Notes: generated by a model from the sequence alone, not told the origin. DNA of 64,000 nt from an uncultured Thiothrix sp. (GCF_937873765.1 NZ_CALMZC010000013.1:62001-126000), one strand, 5' to 3'. Shown: positions 43,919 to 52,808, counted from the stretch's first letter. Made by a program: numbers and translations.

Positions 43919-44863
43919 TTAGGGTTGGCAGCGACTTTCAGGGTGGTCGCGGCGATGATTCAGGTAGCGATTACTACCATCCGGGCTGGTTTTAAAGCGC
44001 CGGTGTGTCCACAGATACTGTTCAGGGAACTCGCGTACCTGTTGCTCGATGATCTGATTGATTCGGGCGGTGTCAGTATGAACGGATTCGCTCGGAAAGT
44101 CTTGTAAAGGGGGTAAAAAACGCAGTAGATAGCCATTGGCTTGGCGCACGGTGAAAAAGGGTACGATTTTAGCGTGTCCTAACGAGGCTAAGCGGCTAGT
44201 TGCAGTATTGGTAGCAGCTTCGACCCCAAAAAAGGGAGTAAGTAGACTACTTTTCTGCTCAAAGTGCTGATCTTGGGCATACCAAACTGGAAAGCCTTGT
44301 TTCAAGCTTTGCACCATCGTGCGAATTTGATCGCGGGAAATCGCTTGCCCGTAGCGCTTGGAACGAATTTTAGCAATCTGCTGTTCAATAACCGGATTTT
44401 GATGCGGGCGATAGATCACATGCAAAGGTAAATAGGGAGCCAGTAAGCGTCCACCTAATTCTAAACTAGTAAAATGCGCACTTAAGAGGATAACGCCACC
44501 TTGTTGGTGCGCGTTTTTTAGATGTTCCAAACCTTCTAAAAAAGCTAATTCGGATAGACGTTTTTCATTGCCCCACCAGCTCAGGGCGGTTTCAAATAAG
44601 CCCTGCCCCATTGAAATGAAATGCTGAAGGCTCAACTCAGCCCGCTGTTCAGGGCTTAACTCAGGAAACGCTAACTCTAAATTTACACAGCAAATATAAC
44701 GGCGGCGCTTCAAAGTTTTAAACAGGAGCAAACCGAGCTGCTTCCCCAGCCACATCTGTACTTGCCACGGCAGTTGTACGAGCAGCCATAAACAGCCTAA
44801 ACCAAGCCAAGTAGGCCAATAGCGCGGGCGAAGTAGAGACTGCTGGGTTATCCTTGGGTTCAT
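43919..44863 (-). CDS. lpxL: Lipid A biosynthesis (lauroyl) acyltransferase, LpxL family
   Basis: A 314-residue inner-membrane lysophospholipid-acyltransferase-superfamily protein: N-terminal hydrophobic helix, then the HX4E motif in LLSAHFTSLELGG, YRPHQNPVIE and WYAQDQHF. It should transfer an acyl chain to Kdo2-lipid IVA in lipid A assembly. HtrB/LpxL against LpxM cannot be separated firmly by eye. It is followed by slyD in the same direction. Confidence 0.88.
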   Translation of the reverse strand: MNPRITQQSLLRPRYWPTWLGLGCLWLLVQLPWQVQMWLGKQLGLLLFKTLKRRRYICCVNLELAFPELSPEQRAELSLQHFISMGQGLFETALSWWGNEKRLSELAFLEGLEHLKNAHQQGGVILLSAHFTSLELGGRLLAPYLPLHVIYRPHQNPVIEQQIAKIRSKRYGQAISRDQIRTMVQSLKQGFPVWYAQDQHFEQKSSLLTPFFGVEAATNTATSRLASLGHAKIVPFFTVRQANGYLLRFLPPLQDFPSESVHTDTARINQIIEQQVREFPEQYLWTHRRFKTSPDGSNRYLNHRRDHPESRCQP

Positions 44864-44917
44864 GCCTATGGTTGTTTAATTAAAAGCTTGGCATGTTAAA
44901 CCGTTTGAGGGAATTTG

Positions 44918-45172
44918 CTAGTGGCCTTGATGGTTGAAGCGAAAAGGCAGCAAGCCCATCACCTGACGAAGCTCATTGATTTCTTCTAAAGTCGTTATTT
45001 GTTCTGGATCTAGTTGAAAGCGATAGCCCTGATCATTTTGCAATGCTTCATAGTGGTCATTTTGCCCTAGCATAAGGCTGTCAGGAATTTCACGAAAGGC
45101 TAAACAGTCTTGCTCTGGTAGGTTCAGCAGATGCTCACAAAAAGCACAAATGGGAGGTAATAAGCAGCTCAT
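44918..45172 (-). CDS. Small CxxC protein (probable metal-binding), family unknown
   Basis: An 84-residue protein with ICAFCEHL and, 11 residues later, DCLAFREIPDSLMLGQNDHY. The order Cys-x2-Cys, Cys-Ala-Phe, Ile-Pro, and a later His resembles a small widespread uncharacterised family that may bind zinc; here the second block reads DCLAF. The function is unknown. It is 12 bases downstream of the DsrE-family gene and probably in one transcript with it. Confidence 0.6.
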   Translation of the reverse strand: MSCLLPPICAFCEHLLNLPEQDCLAFREIPDSLMLGQNDHYEALQNDQGYRFQLDPEQITTLEEINELRQVMGLLPFRFNHQGH

Positions 45173-45184
45173 TCATAATACTCC

Positions 45185-45658
45185 TCAAAAGGTAATGGTT
45201 GTAGCATCAGCGGCGTAATCGAGAATACTCACTAAACCGCGTATTTCCACGCCCGCACGTCGCACTAAATTGGCACCCGCTACCAAGGGTAGACTACAGA
45301 CTTGATCACAAGCTGAGCAGAGATAAAGTTTGCCCTCCAGCTCTAAGTAGGTATCCATGAGTTCGGCAAGTGCCGGAAAACCCGCCTGATGAATCAACTC
45401 AGCATGTCCTTCATACGCCCAATGACTGCCATCACCCGCTAGAAATAAGTGCGTAGGTTTATCTAAAGCGAGGGCAGAGCAGGCTGCTGAAAAGGCTAAG
45501 GTAGCACGTTTGCCTTGGTCTTCTAAACCTGTTGCCAACACAATGACATAATTGCGTGGCGGCTGCGGCAAACTTGGTTGAGGTAAGTAAGAGGTCAGAA
45601 TAGGGGTCCGTAAAGGTAAGTTTTTAGAATTAAGTGTTGTTTGTTGAGCAGTCAACAT
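45185..45658 (-). CDS. DsrE-family protein
   Basis: A 157-residue protein with a DsrE/F-like fold from about residue 36: YVIVLATGLEDQGKRATLAF, LDKPTHLFLAGDGSHWAYEG, and a Cys cluster LYLCSACDQVC. DsrE and its relatives move sulfur or act in sulfite reduction and TusBCD relays; many standalone copies are uncharacterised. The first 35 residues are a Pro-rich low-complexity lead. It could take part in sulfur trafficking, which would fit a sulfur-oxidising host, but no dsr genes are here. Confidence 0.75.
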   Translation of the reverse strand: MLTAQQTTLNSKNLPLRTPILTSYLPQPSLPQPPRNYVIVLATGLEDQGKRATLAFSAACSALALDKPTHLFLAGDGSHWAYEGHAELIHQAGFPALAELMDTYLELEGKLYLCSACDQVCSLPLVAGANLVRRAGVEIRGLVSILDYAADATTITF

Positions 45659-45751
45659 AATTGATAGCCTTTTTAAAAAAATTTGGAGTTTGTTTGGTAT
45701 GAGTACATCGTATTATAGGTGAGTGTGCTGAGTGTTTATTCCTACTTAAGT

Positions 45752-46377
45752 ATGAGTGGTAAGCCGTTGGTCGGATTGTTTGAGCTTAGTGAAGTTAGTT
45801 TATTGCTCATTAGTCGGCGTTTCTGTGCTGCCCTCGACTGTCATCGTGAAGTTAAGAATGCCTGTGCGAGTGCCTTTGTATCATGAGGGGAAATATCGAG
45901 AAAAATTCCAACTACGATTTAATTGTAGTGGGCATTAATCTGCAGGGACTAGATGGCTTCGGTTTATTGCATCAACTACAAAAACACTTCGTTAATATAC
46001 CTATAATCATGATTGCAGCTTCTAACGAGCCTAAGTTGATGATACAGACTTTAGAACAGGGAGCGAGTGCTTATGTACATAAGGGGCTATTGCATAACGT
46101 TCATCAAGTGCTCAGTGGTAATATTTATTTTCATGATTTGGTTCAATCAGTACAAATAGATTCTACGTTTACTCTTGCTTAAGCTCTAAAAGTTAGTGAG
46201 TGCTAGTTAGAAACGCTAAAACTAGTTGCTATTGGTTTATCTAATAAAGAAATTGCTCGGGAGCTTGAAATTACGGAGTCAACTGTGAAAACTCACGTTT
46301 CTAAATTAATGGCCAGTTTAGTAGTTAATCATCGCACTAGCTGTGTGATTGAGGCTAGGAGATTGGGGTTGTTATAG
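45752..46377 (+). pseudogene. LuxR/NarL-type response regulator, degenerate
   Basis: A string of reverse-engineered frames makes one broken gene. 45752-45886 reads MSGKPLVGLFELSEVSLLLI, likely the N-terminal receiver start. The frame then shifts (ATGA at 45883) into a receiver segment with NYDLIVVGINLQGLDGFGLL and IIMIAASNEPKLMIQTLEQG. Two in-frame stops (TAA at 46180-46182, TAG at 46204-46206) precede an intact-looking LuxR HTH (LVAIGLSNKEIARELEITES, then TVKTHVSKLM). The position of the phosphoacceptor Asp is occupied by Gly/Asn (VVGINLQ). No histidine-kinase gene is near. Sequence errors cannot be excluded but several lesions are needed. Confidence 0.75.
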
Positions 46378-46405
46378 GTCAGCAGCTACTTACTAGCTGC
46401 TGACT
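46377..46405. terminator. Hairpin between the regulator relic and the small secreted gene
   Basis: A perfect 11-bp stem GTCAGCAGCTA/TAGCTGCTGAC (46378-46388 and 46394-46404) with a 5-base loop starts directly at the relic's stop and precedes the stop of the reverse-strand gene at 46417. Confidence 0.5.
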
Positions 46406-46416
46406 CTAGTTAAATC

Positions 46417-46680
46417 TTAGTAAGTAGGTTGATAAGGTGTATTGTAATGAGCAGGTGGAGTATAGGCCTGTTTGGCAGCACAGCGCCATTCATAAGCATA
46501 ATTGTAATAGCGTTTCTGGCATTCATACACTGCACAGGCATAGCCATAATGTGATTTGCAACTGGAAACTGCAAATTTTTCTGCTTCCCATTTAGTGGGA
46601 TACCAAGGACTCCAAGGATTCCAAGCAAACGCTGCTCCTGCTAAGAGCAATAAAGCAGTAAACACACTGAACTTTTTCAT
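46417..46680 (-). CDS. Small secreted Trp/Tyr/Cys-rich protein (paralogue 1)
   Basis: An 87-residue protein with a signal peptide (MKKFSVFTALLLLAGAAFA) and a mature domain with WNPWSPWYPTKWEAEKFA, four Cys, and YECQKRYYNYAYEWRCAAKQ. 44 of 52 residues of the core agree with the product at 52983-53264. The C-terminal tail (TPPAHYNTPYQPTY) is Pro/Tyr-rich. I know of no family. The four Cys could make two disulfides, fitting export. Start: GAGG before the ATG. Confidence 0.75.
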   Translation of the reverse strand: MKKFSVFTALLLLAGAAFAWNPWSPWYPTKWEAEKFAVSSCKSHYGYACAVYECQKRYYNYAYEWRCAAKQAYTPPAHYNTPYQPTY

Positions 46681-46843
46681 GACACACTCCTCGTTTGAGT
46701 TTGCCTGAACCAGTCTACGCCTATTTTTGGGTTTTGTAACTGAGACTAAAGTATGATTAAAAGCAACACATCAGTTGCTGACATCTTCTTTAGGAGAATG
46801 AGCTAAGCTAGTGAGAGTCCTAGCCACATCAAGAGGGGAAAGT

Positions 46844-47626
46844 ATGCGCTTCATATTTATTGTAACCGGCCTTGGTTTGTTAGGGTTATGTGCTGGCTTT
46901 GCCTTCCACTTGCCTTGGGCTTTAAGCCTGTGGCCTTGGGAGGATGGTAAGCTTTCTTATCTATTTATTGCGTCGATTTGTGCAGGAATTGCGCTGCCTG
47001 TGCTCTGGATTGGTCTGGCAGAAGAATATGCAGCCGTTCAAGCTGGTGCTTTAGATTTTGCACTGATGTACGTTGGTTTGCTGGCAACTTTAATTATTAC
47101 TTATCCTGCTGTTCAAGAATGGGTTGATCCATCTCTAGCAATAGGCTTATGTACTGCCTCCTTGCTACTAAATTTAGGCTTATATATTTGGTCGAGAAAA
47201 TTTTCTTTTAAATATGATCAACCGATTCCAGCTTTGCTGCGCTTTTCCTTTGGGCTATTTTTTCTTGCGTTAGTGATAGTCGGTATTAGCCTAGTATTAC
47301 GTTTGCCACATATTTTTCCGTGGCCGCTTAAACCTCAGACCTCGATTGTGTTTGGTTGGATTTACTTAGGTGCTGCAATTTATTTTCTCTACGGCTTGAT
47401 TTATCCGGTTTGGGGGAATGTAAAAGGGCAGTTAGCAGGGTTCTTAGCCTATGATCTATTATTGATTTGGCCATTTATTCAGCATTTAACGAATACTGTT
47501 AAACCTGAGCATCAGTTAAGTTTGTTGGTTTATTTGTCAGTCTTAATTTATAGTGCAGTTTTAGCCATTTACTATTTGTTCATTCATCGTCAATCGAGGC
47601 TCTCATTTAAAAGCACCAGTTTATAA
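46844..47626 (+). CDS. Polytopic membrane protein, function unknown
   Basis: About 260 residues from the ATG at 46844, which has GAGGGGAAAG just ahead. It has about eight hydrophobic segments (for example FIVTGLGLLGLCAGFAFHL, LYVLSLLPHA-like helices, FSFGLFFLALVIVGISLVL) and Trp-rich loops (SLWPWEDGK, FPWPLKP). No motif of a known transporter is recognised. It is divergent from the small secreted gene and convergent with the regulator gene at 47681. Confidence 0.7.
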   Translation: MRFIFIVTGLGLLGLCAGFAFHLPWALSLWPWEDGKLSYLFIASICAGIALPVLWIGLAEEYAAVQAGALDFALMYVGLLATLIITYPAVQEWVDPSLAIGLCTASLLLNLGLYIWSRKFSFKYDQPIPALLRFSFGLFFLALVIVGISLVLRLPHIFPWPLKPQTSIVFGWIYLGAAIYFLYGLIYPVWGNVKGQLAGFLAYDLLLIWPFIQHLTNTVKPEHQLSLLVYLSVLIYSAVLAIYYLFIHRQSRLSFKSTSL

Positions 47627-47680
47627 GACAGTGTGCTTGACTACGGTAAATTACTAGTAAACTAGCAGTGTAAAATGTGG

Positions 47681-50437
47681 CTAGTTGAGTGCTTGTAAGC
47701 ATTGTGTACTGAGATGCTTGGCTAATTGAATGTAGCTAGTCTCTTGTGATTGTTGAGCTAATGTATCTAATTGTTGGGCTGCTTGTAGGGCTTGCTCAAT
47801 TTGTTTGGTTTGTAAGTAAAACTCAGCGATGCCTTGATACAAGGGTAATTTTAAAATCCAATCAATGGCTTGGGTATCAGTTAGCAGATAAGTATTAATC
47901 TCATGAATATAGGTTTGAGCTTGCTGAAAATCGGCTTGTTTCATTTTAAGATGAATAAGAATAATCAAACTAAAAAAATAAGCACTGGTTTTAAAAGGCA
48001 TGGTTTGGTGCTGTTGGTAAATAGGTTCTACTAATAAAGCTGCTGACTGATAATCCTGAGTATGAATCAATAACCATGCTTGTTGTAGTTGAAAGTGCGT
48101 CATCCAATGCGTTTGGGCATTTTTTTCTGCCAGTGCTAAAGCTTCTTTAATCAGGTATGCCATTTGCGGCCATTGCTGAAGATAGAAATAAGACCAAGCC
48201 TGAAAGAAAATACTAGCTAGATAACTATTTGCATCACCAGCTGCTTTAGCCAGTTGCTGAGTTTCAATAGCAATCTCAGTCGCTTGCTGGTAGTGTGAGG
48301 TAATAATTAAATAATAAATATACATTAGGGAGTGCGTACATTTCAGGGTAGGATCAGTGGTTTGCCGTGTCAGTTGCATAGCAGACTCATAATCTTCGCG
48401 GTATTCGGGGCGATAACCTTCGATAATACTTCGCCAATGGGCTAACTTGCCACGTGCATGCGTAGTCAGTGCGGCATCACCTAACATTTCACTTAAGGCA
48501 ACTGCACGTTGTCCAGTGACTAGACATTGCTGGCGATTCACCCAAAATAGTGCACCCGCTAAGCCTAATAAACCACGTACAGTATGTTGATTGGATTGGG
48601 CTTCACTCGCTGCAATGAACTCCTGATATGCAGGTAAAGCGAGTCCTAATTGACCGCTAGCCAACAAGAGATTGCACCGCTGCTCCAGCCAATCGAGCGT
48701 AGCCAAGCTATCTTTGGTTTGACTGTGCAACTCGATAATGTGCTCAAGCTGTTGCAAGGCTTCGTGATAAGCAAAGCGTTGACTAGCCACACGGCTGGCT
48801 TGTTGCAGGCAGTGGATCGCTTGGGTGAGATCACCGCCTTGTTCAAAGTGATAAGCCAATTTCGCAGCAATTTCAGCGTGCCGCTCTTGATAAGCAGCCT
48901 GTAAACGCTTGGCTAGGCGCAAATGATAATGTCGGCGACGTGCGGCTGAGAGCGTTGTATAAATAAACTCTTGGTAGATTTTATGGCGGAAGCGATAGCT
49001 TTCACCAATCGAACCATCCGGCCAGACATATTCACCACTTGAAATTAGCCAAAACTCCTTTAATAACAGTTGCGCATACTCATCCTCTAAACTTAACACA
49101 TCTTGCTCAAGAATAGCGCCACAACCCTCTGAAGTACTGCGGCTAATAGCAATACTGGCTGCTTGTAACAGATGCGTTTCTTGAGGACTCAAACTGGCAA
49201 ATTTGAATTCCAATAAAGTTTTTAGGCCCCCAGAAATGGCTTGCTCTAACCAAGCAGGTGTGATCTCTGCTAGTTCGATGTAAGCGCTGCTTTTTTTTAT
49301 ATGCTCCAAGGCAGTAAAAACGAATAAGGGATTGCCTTCGGTATAGCGTTGGAATAGCTCAACAGCCCAAACGGGGTTTAAGGTGGGTGACAATTGTTCT
49401 ATTAAGTAAGCTGTTAAATCAGCAGAGTTTAGTGCTGTTAAGTGTAGGGTCTGGCATTTTTGGGTAGCGGCGAGTTCCCCTAAGAGGTTTTTTAAGCGGG
49501 TTTGTTGCTGTAAGTGTGAGGGTCTTAAGCTACTGATGATTAGTAGACGTGCAGGTTGTTGGCGTTGAATTAGCGTTGCTAATAACTCGATTGAGGCTGC
49601 ATCACTCCAATGCAAATCTTCGATCACCCAGATCAGTGGCAACTGTTTGCTGAGCTGCTCAATGAAGTCAGCAAATTCACGCAACATGCGCCCCGTTGTT
49701 GCTCCAAAGGGTTCGGCGAGTGTTACTTCATTAGTAGTTTGATAAGCTGATGGTAATTGCGTGAACCAAATGGGCGCATATTGCTTTAGGTAACTGCGTA
49801 CTAATTCGCCCTGTCTACTGGTCACTAACTCCACTAAGGCATCCACAAAAGGCTGATAAGCTTCAGTTTGCCCGTATTGATCCAAACATTGAACTTTCAC
49901 CACCAATTGATGCTTGGGGAGGCTGGCTAGCCAATAGTTAAGCAAAGTGGTTTTGCCAAAGCCTGCCTCAGCCTGTACTAAAATACTTTGTTTCTGCCCT
50001 GCCAAGCTGTATTCCCAAGCCTTGTGTAAGTGAGCTAGTTCAGGCGCTCGACCTAATAAAGCAGACTGAGTATTTAGCTTGGACTCAATAGTAGGAACAC
50101 CGCATGTATCAAGCAAGATTGATGCTTGATCCACTTCAAGCTCAGGCAAGTTACCAATAAAACGGTAGCCGCGCCGGTGGACTGTTTCAATAAAATGTGG
50201 CTCTTTCGCATCATCCGCTAAGGCTTTCCGTAATTCACCAATCGTGACCTTCAAGACTGCGTCAGTAACAAATACGCCTGGCCACACAGCTTTTAGTAAC
50301 TCTTCTTTGGTGACTAATTGCTGAGGGTGTTGGCGTAGATATGCAAGGATGCCAAAGGCTTTGGGGGCGAGTTGAATCGTGCCTTTGGGGGTATGTAAGG
50401 ATTGATTAGCAGGGTCGAAACGGAACGAGTCGGGCAT
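47681..50437 (-). CDS. Winged-helix/ATPase/helical-repeat transcriptional regulator
   Basis: About 918 residues. The N-terminal 100 residues are an OmpR/CadC-type winged helix (LVTKEELLKAVWPGVFVTDA, then TVHRRGYRFIG). An ATPase follows, with Walker A AEAGFGKTT near 156-164 and Walker B VIEDLHWSDAAS. The C-terminal half is a TPR-like helical solenoid rich in Gln, Leu and Ala. The layout matches LuxR/LAL- or SARP-like STAND regulators with an OmpR-type DNA-binding head. No membrane segment is seen. The gene begins within 50 bases of an array of 11-bp-spaced sites and points away from the genes carrying it. It probably senses a ligand through the solenoid. Confidence 0.85.
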   Translation of the reverse strand: MPDSFRFDPANQSLHTPKGTIQLAPKAFGILAYLRQHPQQLVTKEELLKAVWPGVFVTDAVLKVTIGELRKALADDAKEPHFIETVHRRGYRFIGNLPELEVDQASILLDTCGVPTIESKLNTQSALLGRAPELAHLHKAWEYSLAGQKQSILVQAEAGFGKTTLLNYWLASLPKHQLVVKVQCLDQYGQTEAYQPFVDALVELVTSRQGELVRSYLKQYAPIWFTQLPSAYQTTNEVTLAEPFGATTGRMLREFADFIEQLSKQLPLIWVIEDLHWSDAASIELLATLIQRQQPARLLIISSLRPSHLQQQTRLKNLLGELAATQKCQTLHLTALNSADLTAYLIEQLSPTLNPVWAVELFQRYTEGNPLFVFTALEHIKKSSAYIELAEITPAWLEQAISGGLKTLLEFKFASLSPQETHLLQAASIAISRSTSEGCGAILEQDVLSLEDEYAQLLLKEFWLISSGEYVWPDGSIGESYRFRHKIYQEFIYTTLSAARRRHYHLRLAKRLQAAYQERHAEIAAKLAYHFEQGGDLTQAIHCLQQASRVASQRFAYHEALQQLEHIIELHSQTKDSLATLDWLEQRCNLLLASGQLGLALPAYQEFIAASEAQSNQHTVRGLLGLAGALFWVNRQQCLVTGQRAVALSEMLGDAALTTHARGKLAHWRSIIEGYRPEYREDYESAMQLTRQTTDPTLKCTHSLMYIYYLIITSHYQQATEIAIETQQLAKAAGDANSYLASIFFQAWSYFYLQQWPQMAYLIKEALALAEKNAQTHWMTHFQLQQAWLLIHTQDYQSAALLVEPIYQQHQTMPFKTSAYFFSLIILIHLKMKQADFQQAQTYIHEINTYLLTDTQAIDWILKLPLYQGIAEFYLQTKQIEQALQAAQQLDTLAQQSQETSYIQLAKHLSTQCLQALN

Positions 50438-50481
50438 CAAGGCTCACTTTAATCGTACAGGTTTAAATTGCTTTATAGCAA

Positions 50482-50536
50482 TTTTACCAAAACTTTACCG
50501 CTTTTTTATGACCAAAAAAGAGTATTTTCATAAACT
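50482..50536 (+). promoter_or_regulatory. Promoter A: three 11-bp-spaced half-sites, -35 and -10
   Basis: TTTTACC (50482-50488), CTTTACC (50493-50499) and TTTTATG (50504-50510) lie exactly 11 bp apart. The last merges into -35 ATGACC (50508-50513), followed by a 17-bp spacer and -10 TAAACT (50531-50536). Downstream, CCAACAAGACA is shared with promoter C. The layout fits activation by an OmpR-type winged-helix protein. It lies between the regulator gene and the gene at 50610. Confidence 0.75.
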
Positions 50537-50609
50537 GGTTCCAACAAGACACGATAATTAGTGGATATTTAGAGTGAATGCAAGAGTCTTAGAGAAGGAG
50601 TAATGAGAA

Positions 50610-51239
50610 GTGAAAATCAATTTTAATCTGAGAAATGCTGTGGTGGCTGGTGCATTGGCATTATCTATCATAAATCCTTTAAAGGTATATGCGGTAGAAA
50701 GGGTTAGTGCGCAAAGTTATTTAAATCAAATGATTAATAAAAAAGGACAAAGATGTTCTGGAGACTTATTAGGGCAAAAGCCTAGTTTGGCACCCTTTGT
50801 AAAAATTTTAATAAATAATTTGCGTCCAAATAAACAATATTCTAATTATAAAAATGATTTTAAAATTATTGGTACACCATTATGTAAAACAAGAACTATA
50901 GTTAGTAGTAGTGGTTTGAAATTAGCCTCATATAAATATATAGAAGTGGAAAGTATGGATGCATATTATGGTTTAAGTAACAATCCAGTCATGGGTTATA
51001 AATTTATATTAAACTTAGGAGAGGAGCCAGCACCATTTAATCTTTTTTCAGATATGGGTAGTTTAACTATCTACTCTCCAGATGGAACTGTGAGAAAATA
51101 CTGGTTGCCTGATAGAGTGGAGGTGGTGGATTATGCCTTTAGTTATGGTGGTATTTATGAGTATGCTACTTTTTATGGTGATTTTGATAGTGGCACATCT
51201 TTCATTAGAATAGTATTTTCTTATTTCCCTAATGGGTAG
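50610..51239 (+). CDS. Exported AT-rich protein, family unknown (paralogue pair, member 1)
   Basis: A 209-residue protein from a GTG with AAGGAG nine bases ahead. The signal peptide is MKINFNLRNAVVAGALALSI and onward, with likely cleavage near VYA. The mature part has SLTIYSPDGTVRKYW and a preceding YKFILNLGEEPAPFNLFS, which resemble SGTLKIFKEDGAITNYF and YELILGDNRVLPPLN in the product at 51407. The coding DNA is more AT-rich than its surroundings, suggesting acquisition. Function unknown; it is the first gene after promoter A. Confidence 0.7.
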   Translation: MKINFNLRNAVVAGALALSIINPLKVYAVERVSAQSYLNQMINKKGQRCSGDLLGQKPSLAPFVKILINNLRPNKQYSNYKNDFKIIGTPLCKTRTIVSSSGLKLASYKYIEVESMDAYYGLSNNPVMGYKFILNLGEEPAPFNLFSDMGSLTIYSPDGTVRKYWLPDRVEVVDYAFSYGGIYEYATFYGDFDSGTSFIRIVFSYFPNG

Positions 51240-51406
51240 GTGTTGTATTAAAGTAAATTAGCAGTATTTATGTTATTAGATCTCTTGCGAAAATAGATCC
51301 GAGCAATAAATTAAAGCTTATTCTAATTTTTGAAAAATAGAGGGTTTGACTAAAAATGACGATAATGTTGATTAATTTTTTGTATAAAAATCTTTAGAGG
51401 CGTTTT

Positions 51407-52015
51407 ATGAAAAGTTTAATTAAGAAAGTTGCTCTATGTGGTCTTGCTATGACAGTTTTAGGTGTAGGCTCTATAAGTCAGGCAAGTAATCTTAGTAATT
51501 TACACGAGGTTAATAGTTTTATAAACAACAGTGTTTTTAAAGAAAAAGATTGCTTTATTCCCACACAGACTTATTTCATGAGTTATATGATTTTACATTT
51601 ACCAGATTTTAACCTAAATAACTCTGTTAGTTCTTCGATAGTTGATTGTGTTGCTAGTAAAGATCAGATGGCGAATACACTTCGTTCAGATAATCAGCTT
51701 ATCAAAGTATCAGGAAAACTTTATGAATATGGTGAGGAGTTTGGGGGTGGAATAGAAAAAGGTAGATATGAACTAATACTAGGAGATAATAGGGTTTTAC
51801 CGCCATTAAATGCACCATCAGGAACGTTGAAAATTTTTAAAGAGGATGGTGCGATTACGAATTACTTTTTGTATAATATTAAAATTGGTGTAAGTGATTT
51901 AAATGAAGGTGTAGATTTAAGTAATGGTATCTATATATATTCAGAGTTGGATGGGGTCGGGGATAAAGATGGCTTATTAATATTTAATATTAGATTAAGG
52001 CTTATTGAAGGGTGA
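51407..52015 (+). CDS. Exported AT-rich protein, family unknown (paralogue pair, member 2)
   Basis: A 202-residue protein with a signal peptide (MKSLIKKVALCGLAMTVLGV, then a site near ISQA). Two Cys lie in the mature part (DCFIPTQ, IVDCVAS). The C-terminal third shares blocks with the product at 50610. TTTAGAGG is ahead of the ATG. The DNA is AT-rich. The 167 bases between the two genes hold no copy of the 11-bp array, so this gene may be read from promoter A or from its own weak promoter. Confidence 0.68.
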   Translation: MKSLIKKVALCGLAMTVLGVGSISQASNLSNLHEVNSFINNSVFKEKDCFIPTQTYFMSYMILHLPDFNLNNSVSSSIVDCVASKDQMANTLRSDNQLIKVSGKLYEYGEEFGGGIEKGRYELILGDNRVLPPLNAPSGTLKIFKEDGAITNYFLYNIKIGVSDLNEGVDLSNGIYIYSELDGVGDKDGLLIFNIRLRLIEG

Positions 52016-52058
52016 GGTTTGCAGAGCAGTGTTTCACAAGATATGAAGTGAGAGTGAT

Positions 52059-52193
52059 ATGTTAAATAAGTTAAAATCATTTTTTTGGAAAAACTACCAA
52101 ATCTTATCTGAAACTGCATTCAAGACTGCAGCAAATAAACGATTTGGATCTTTAAATAAACTACTCATTAATCGCTATCACTTTCAAATTTAA
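52059..52193 (+). CDS. Possible small basic ORF
   Basis: A 44-codon frame (MLNKLKSFFWKNYQILSETA and onward) with GAGAG just ahead sits in the 411-base gap between 52015 and 52426. It is basic and has no family I know. It may be a real small gene or chance in AT-rich DNA. The rest of that gap up to promoter B holds nothing I can name. Confidence 0.25.
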   Translation: MLNKLKSFFWKNYQILSETAFKTAANKRFGSLNKLLINRYHFQI

Positions 52194-52316
52194 TGAAACA
52201 CTATCTAAAATTTCTTATGACCAACCATTTAAAAATATGAAAAAGAAAAATTACTTGTCAGCTACTATGTGTTAAAGCTAGATAGCTTGATGTGTCCTCC
52301 TAAAGATTTATCTTAA

Positions 52317-52371
52317 TTTTACCAAAGCTTTACTCCCTCCTTATGACTACTTCGCCGTATTTTCTTAAGCT
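52317..52371 (+). promoter_or_regulatory. Promoter B: three 11-bp-spaced half-sites, -35 and -10
   Basis: TTTTACC (52317-52323), CTTTACT (52328-52334) and CCTTATG (52339-52345) lie 11 bp apart; -35 ATGACT (52343-52348), 17-bp spacer, -10 TAAGCT (52366-52371). It matches promoters A and C in register and precedes the gene at 52426. Confidence 0.7.
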
Positions 52372-52425
52372 AACCCTAACAAACATGAAGATGAGTAAGT
52401 TGAAATAAATTCAAGGGAGTTTGTC

Positions 52426-52791
52426 ATGGAAAGTGAAGTTATTGTAGCGATTATCGGTGGCTTATTTGGTCTAGCTGGTATTTGGTTAAGAGCAAAGTTG
52501 AAGGTGTCTGAAAGGGATACTTCTATGGGGGAGTCATTGGGGGGATCTATGGCACAGTCTGCTGTTAAATCTCCTAAGTTCGCTGCTGCGATGAGTTTCT
52601 TTTTTCCTGGTGTGGGCGAGCTATATTTAGGTCAGTCTAAAAAGGGATTAACGATTTTTGTTTTAGCAATCATTTTAGGAGGCGGAACTATGGGCGTTGT
52701 TTGGTTTATCTTAGGCGTGTATAGCTGCTTTCATGCGCATAAAATTGGTTGTTTATTAGCACGTGGTCTCCCTATTCAGGCTTGGGAGTGA
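52426..52791 (+). CDS. Small membrane protein, TM2-like
   Basis: A 121-residue protein with AAGGGAG ahead. One N-terminal helix (VIVAIIGGLFGLAGIWL) is followed by a polar linker and two helices in FFFPGVGELYLGQSKKGLTI and the stretch to GGGTMGVVWFILGVYSCFHA. The pattern of short loop PGxGELYLGQ then two helices resembles TM2-type domains. Function unknown. It follows promoter B. Confidence 0.65.
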   Translation: MESEVIVAIIGGLFGLAGIWLRAKLKVSERDTSMGESLGGSMAQSAVKSPKFAAAMSFFFPGVGELYLGQSKKGLTIFVLAIILGGGTMGVVWFILGVYSCFHAHKIGCLLARGLPIQAWE

Positions 52792-52808
52792 GGATTGGTG
52801 AGAATCCT

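Noticed and set aside
46681..46760. A fourth copy of the 11-bp array upstream of the small secreted gene at 46417 (reverse strand)
   Set aside because: A -35/-10 pair (GTTACA, 17 bp, TAGACT) with GGTTC after it looks similar, but the TTACC half-sites are not in register with it, so I do not count it.
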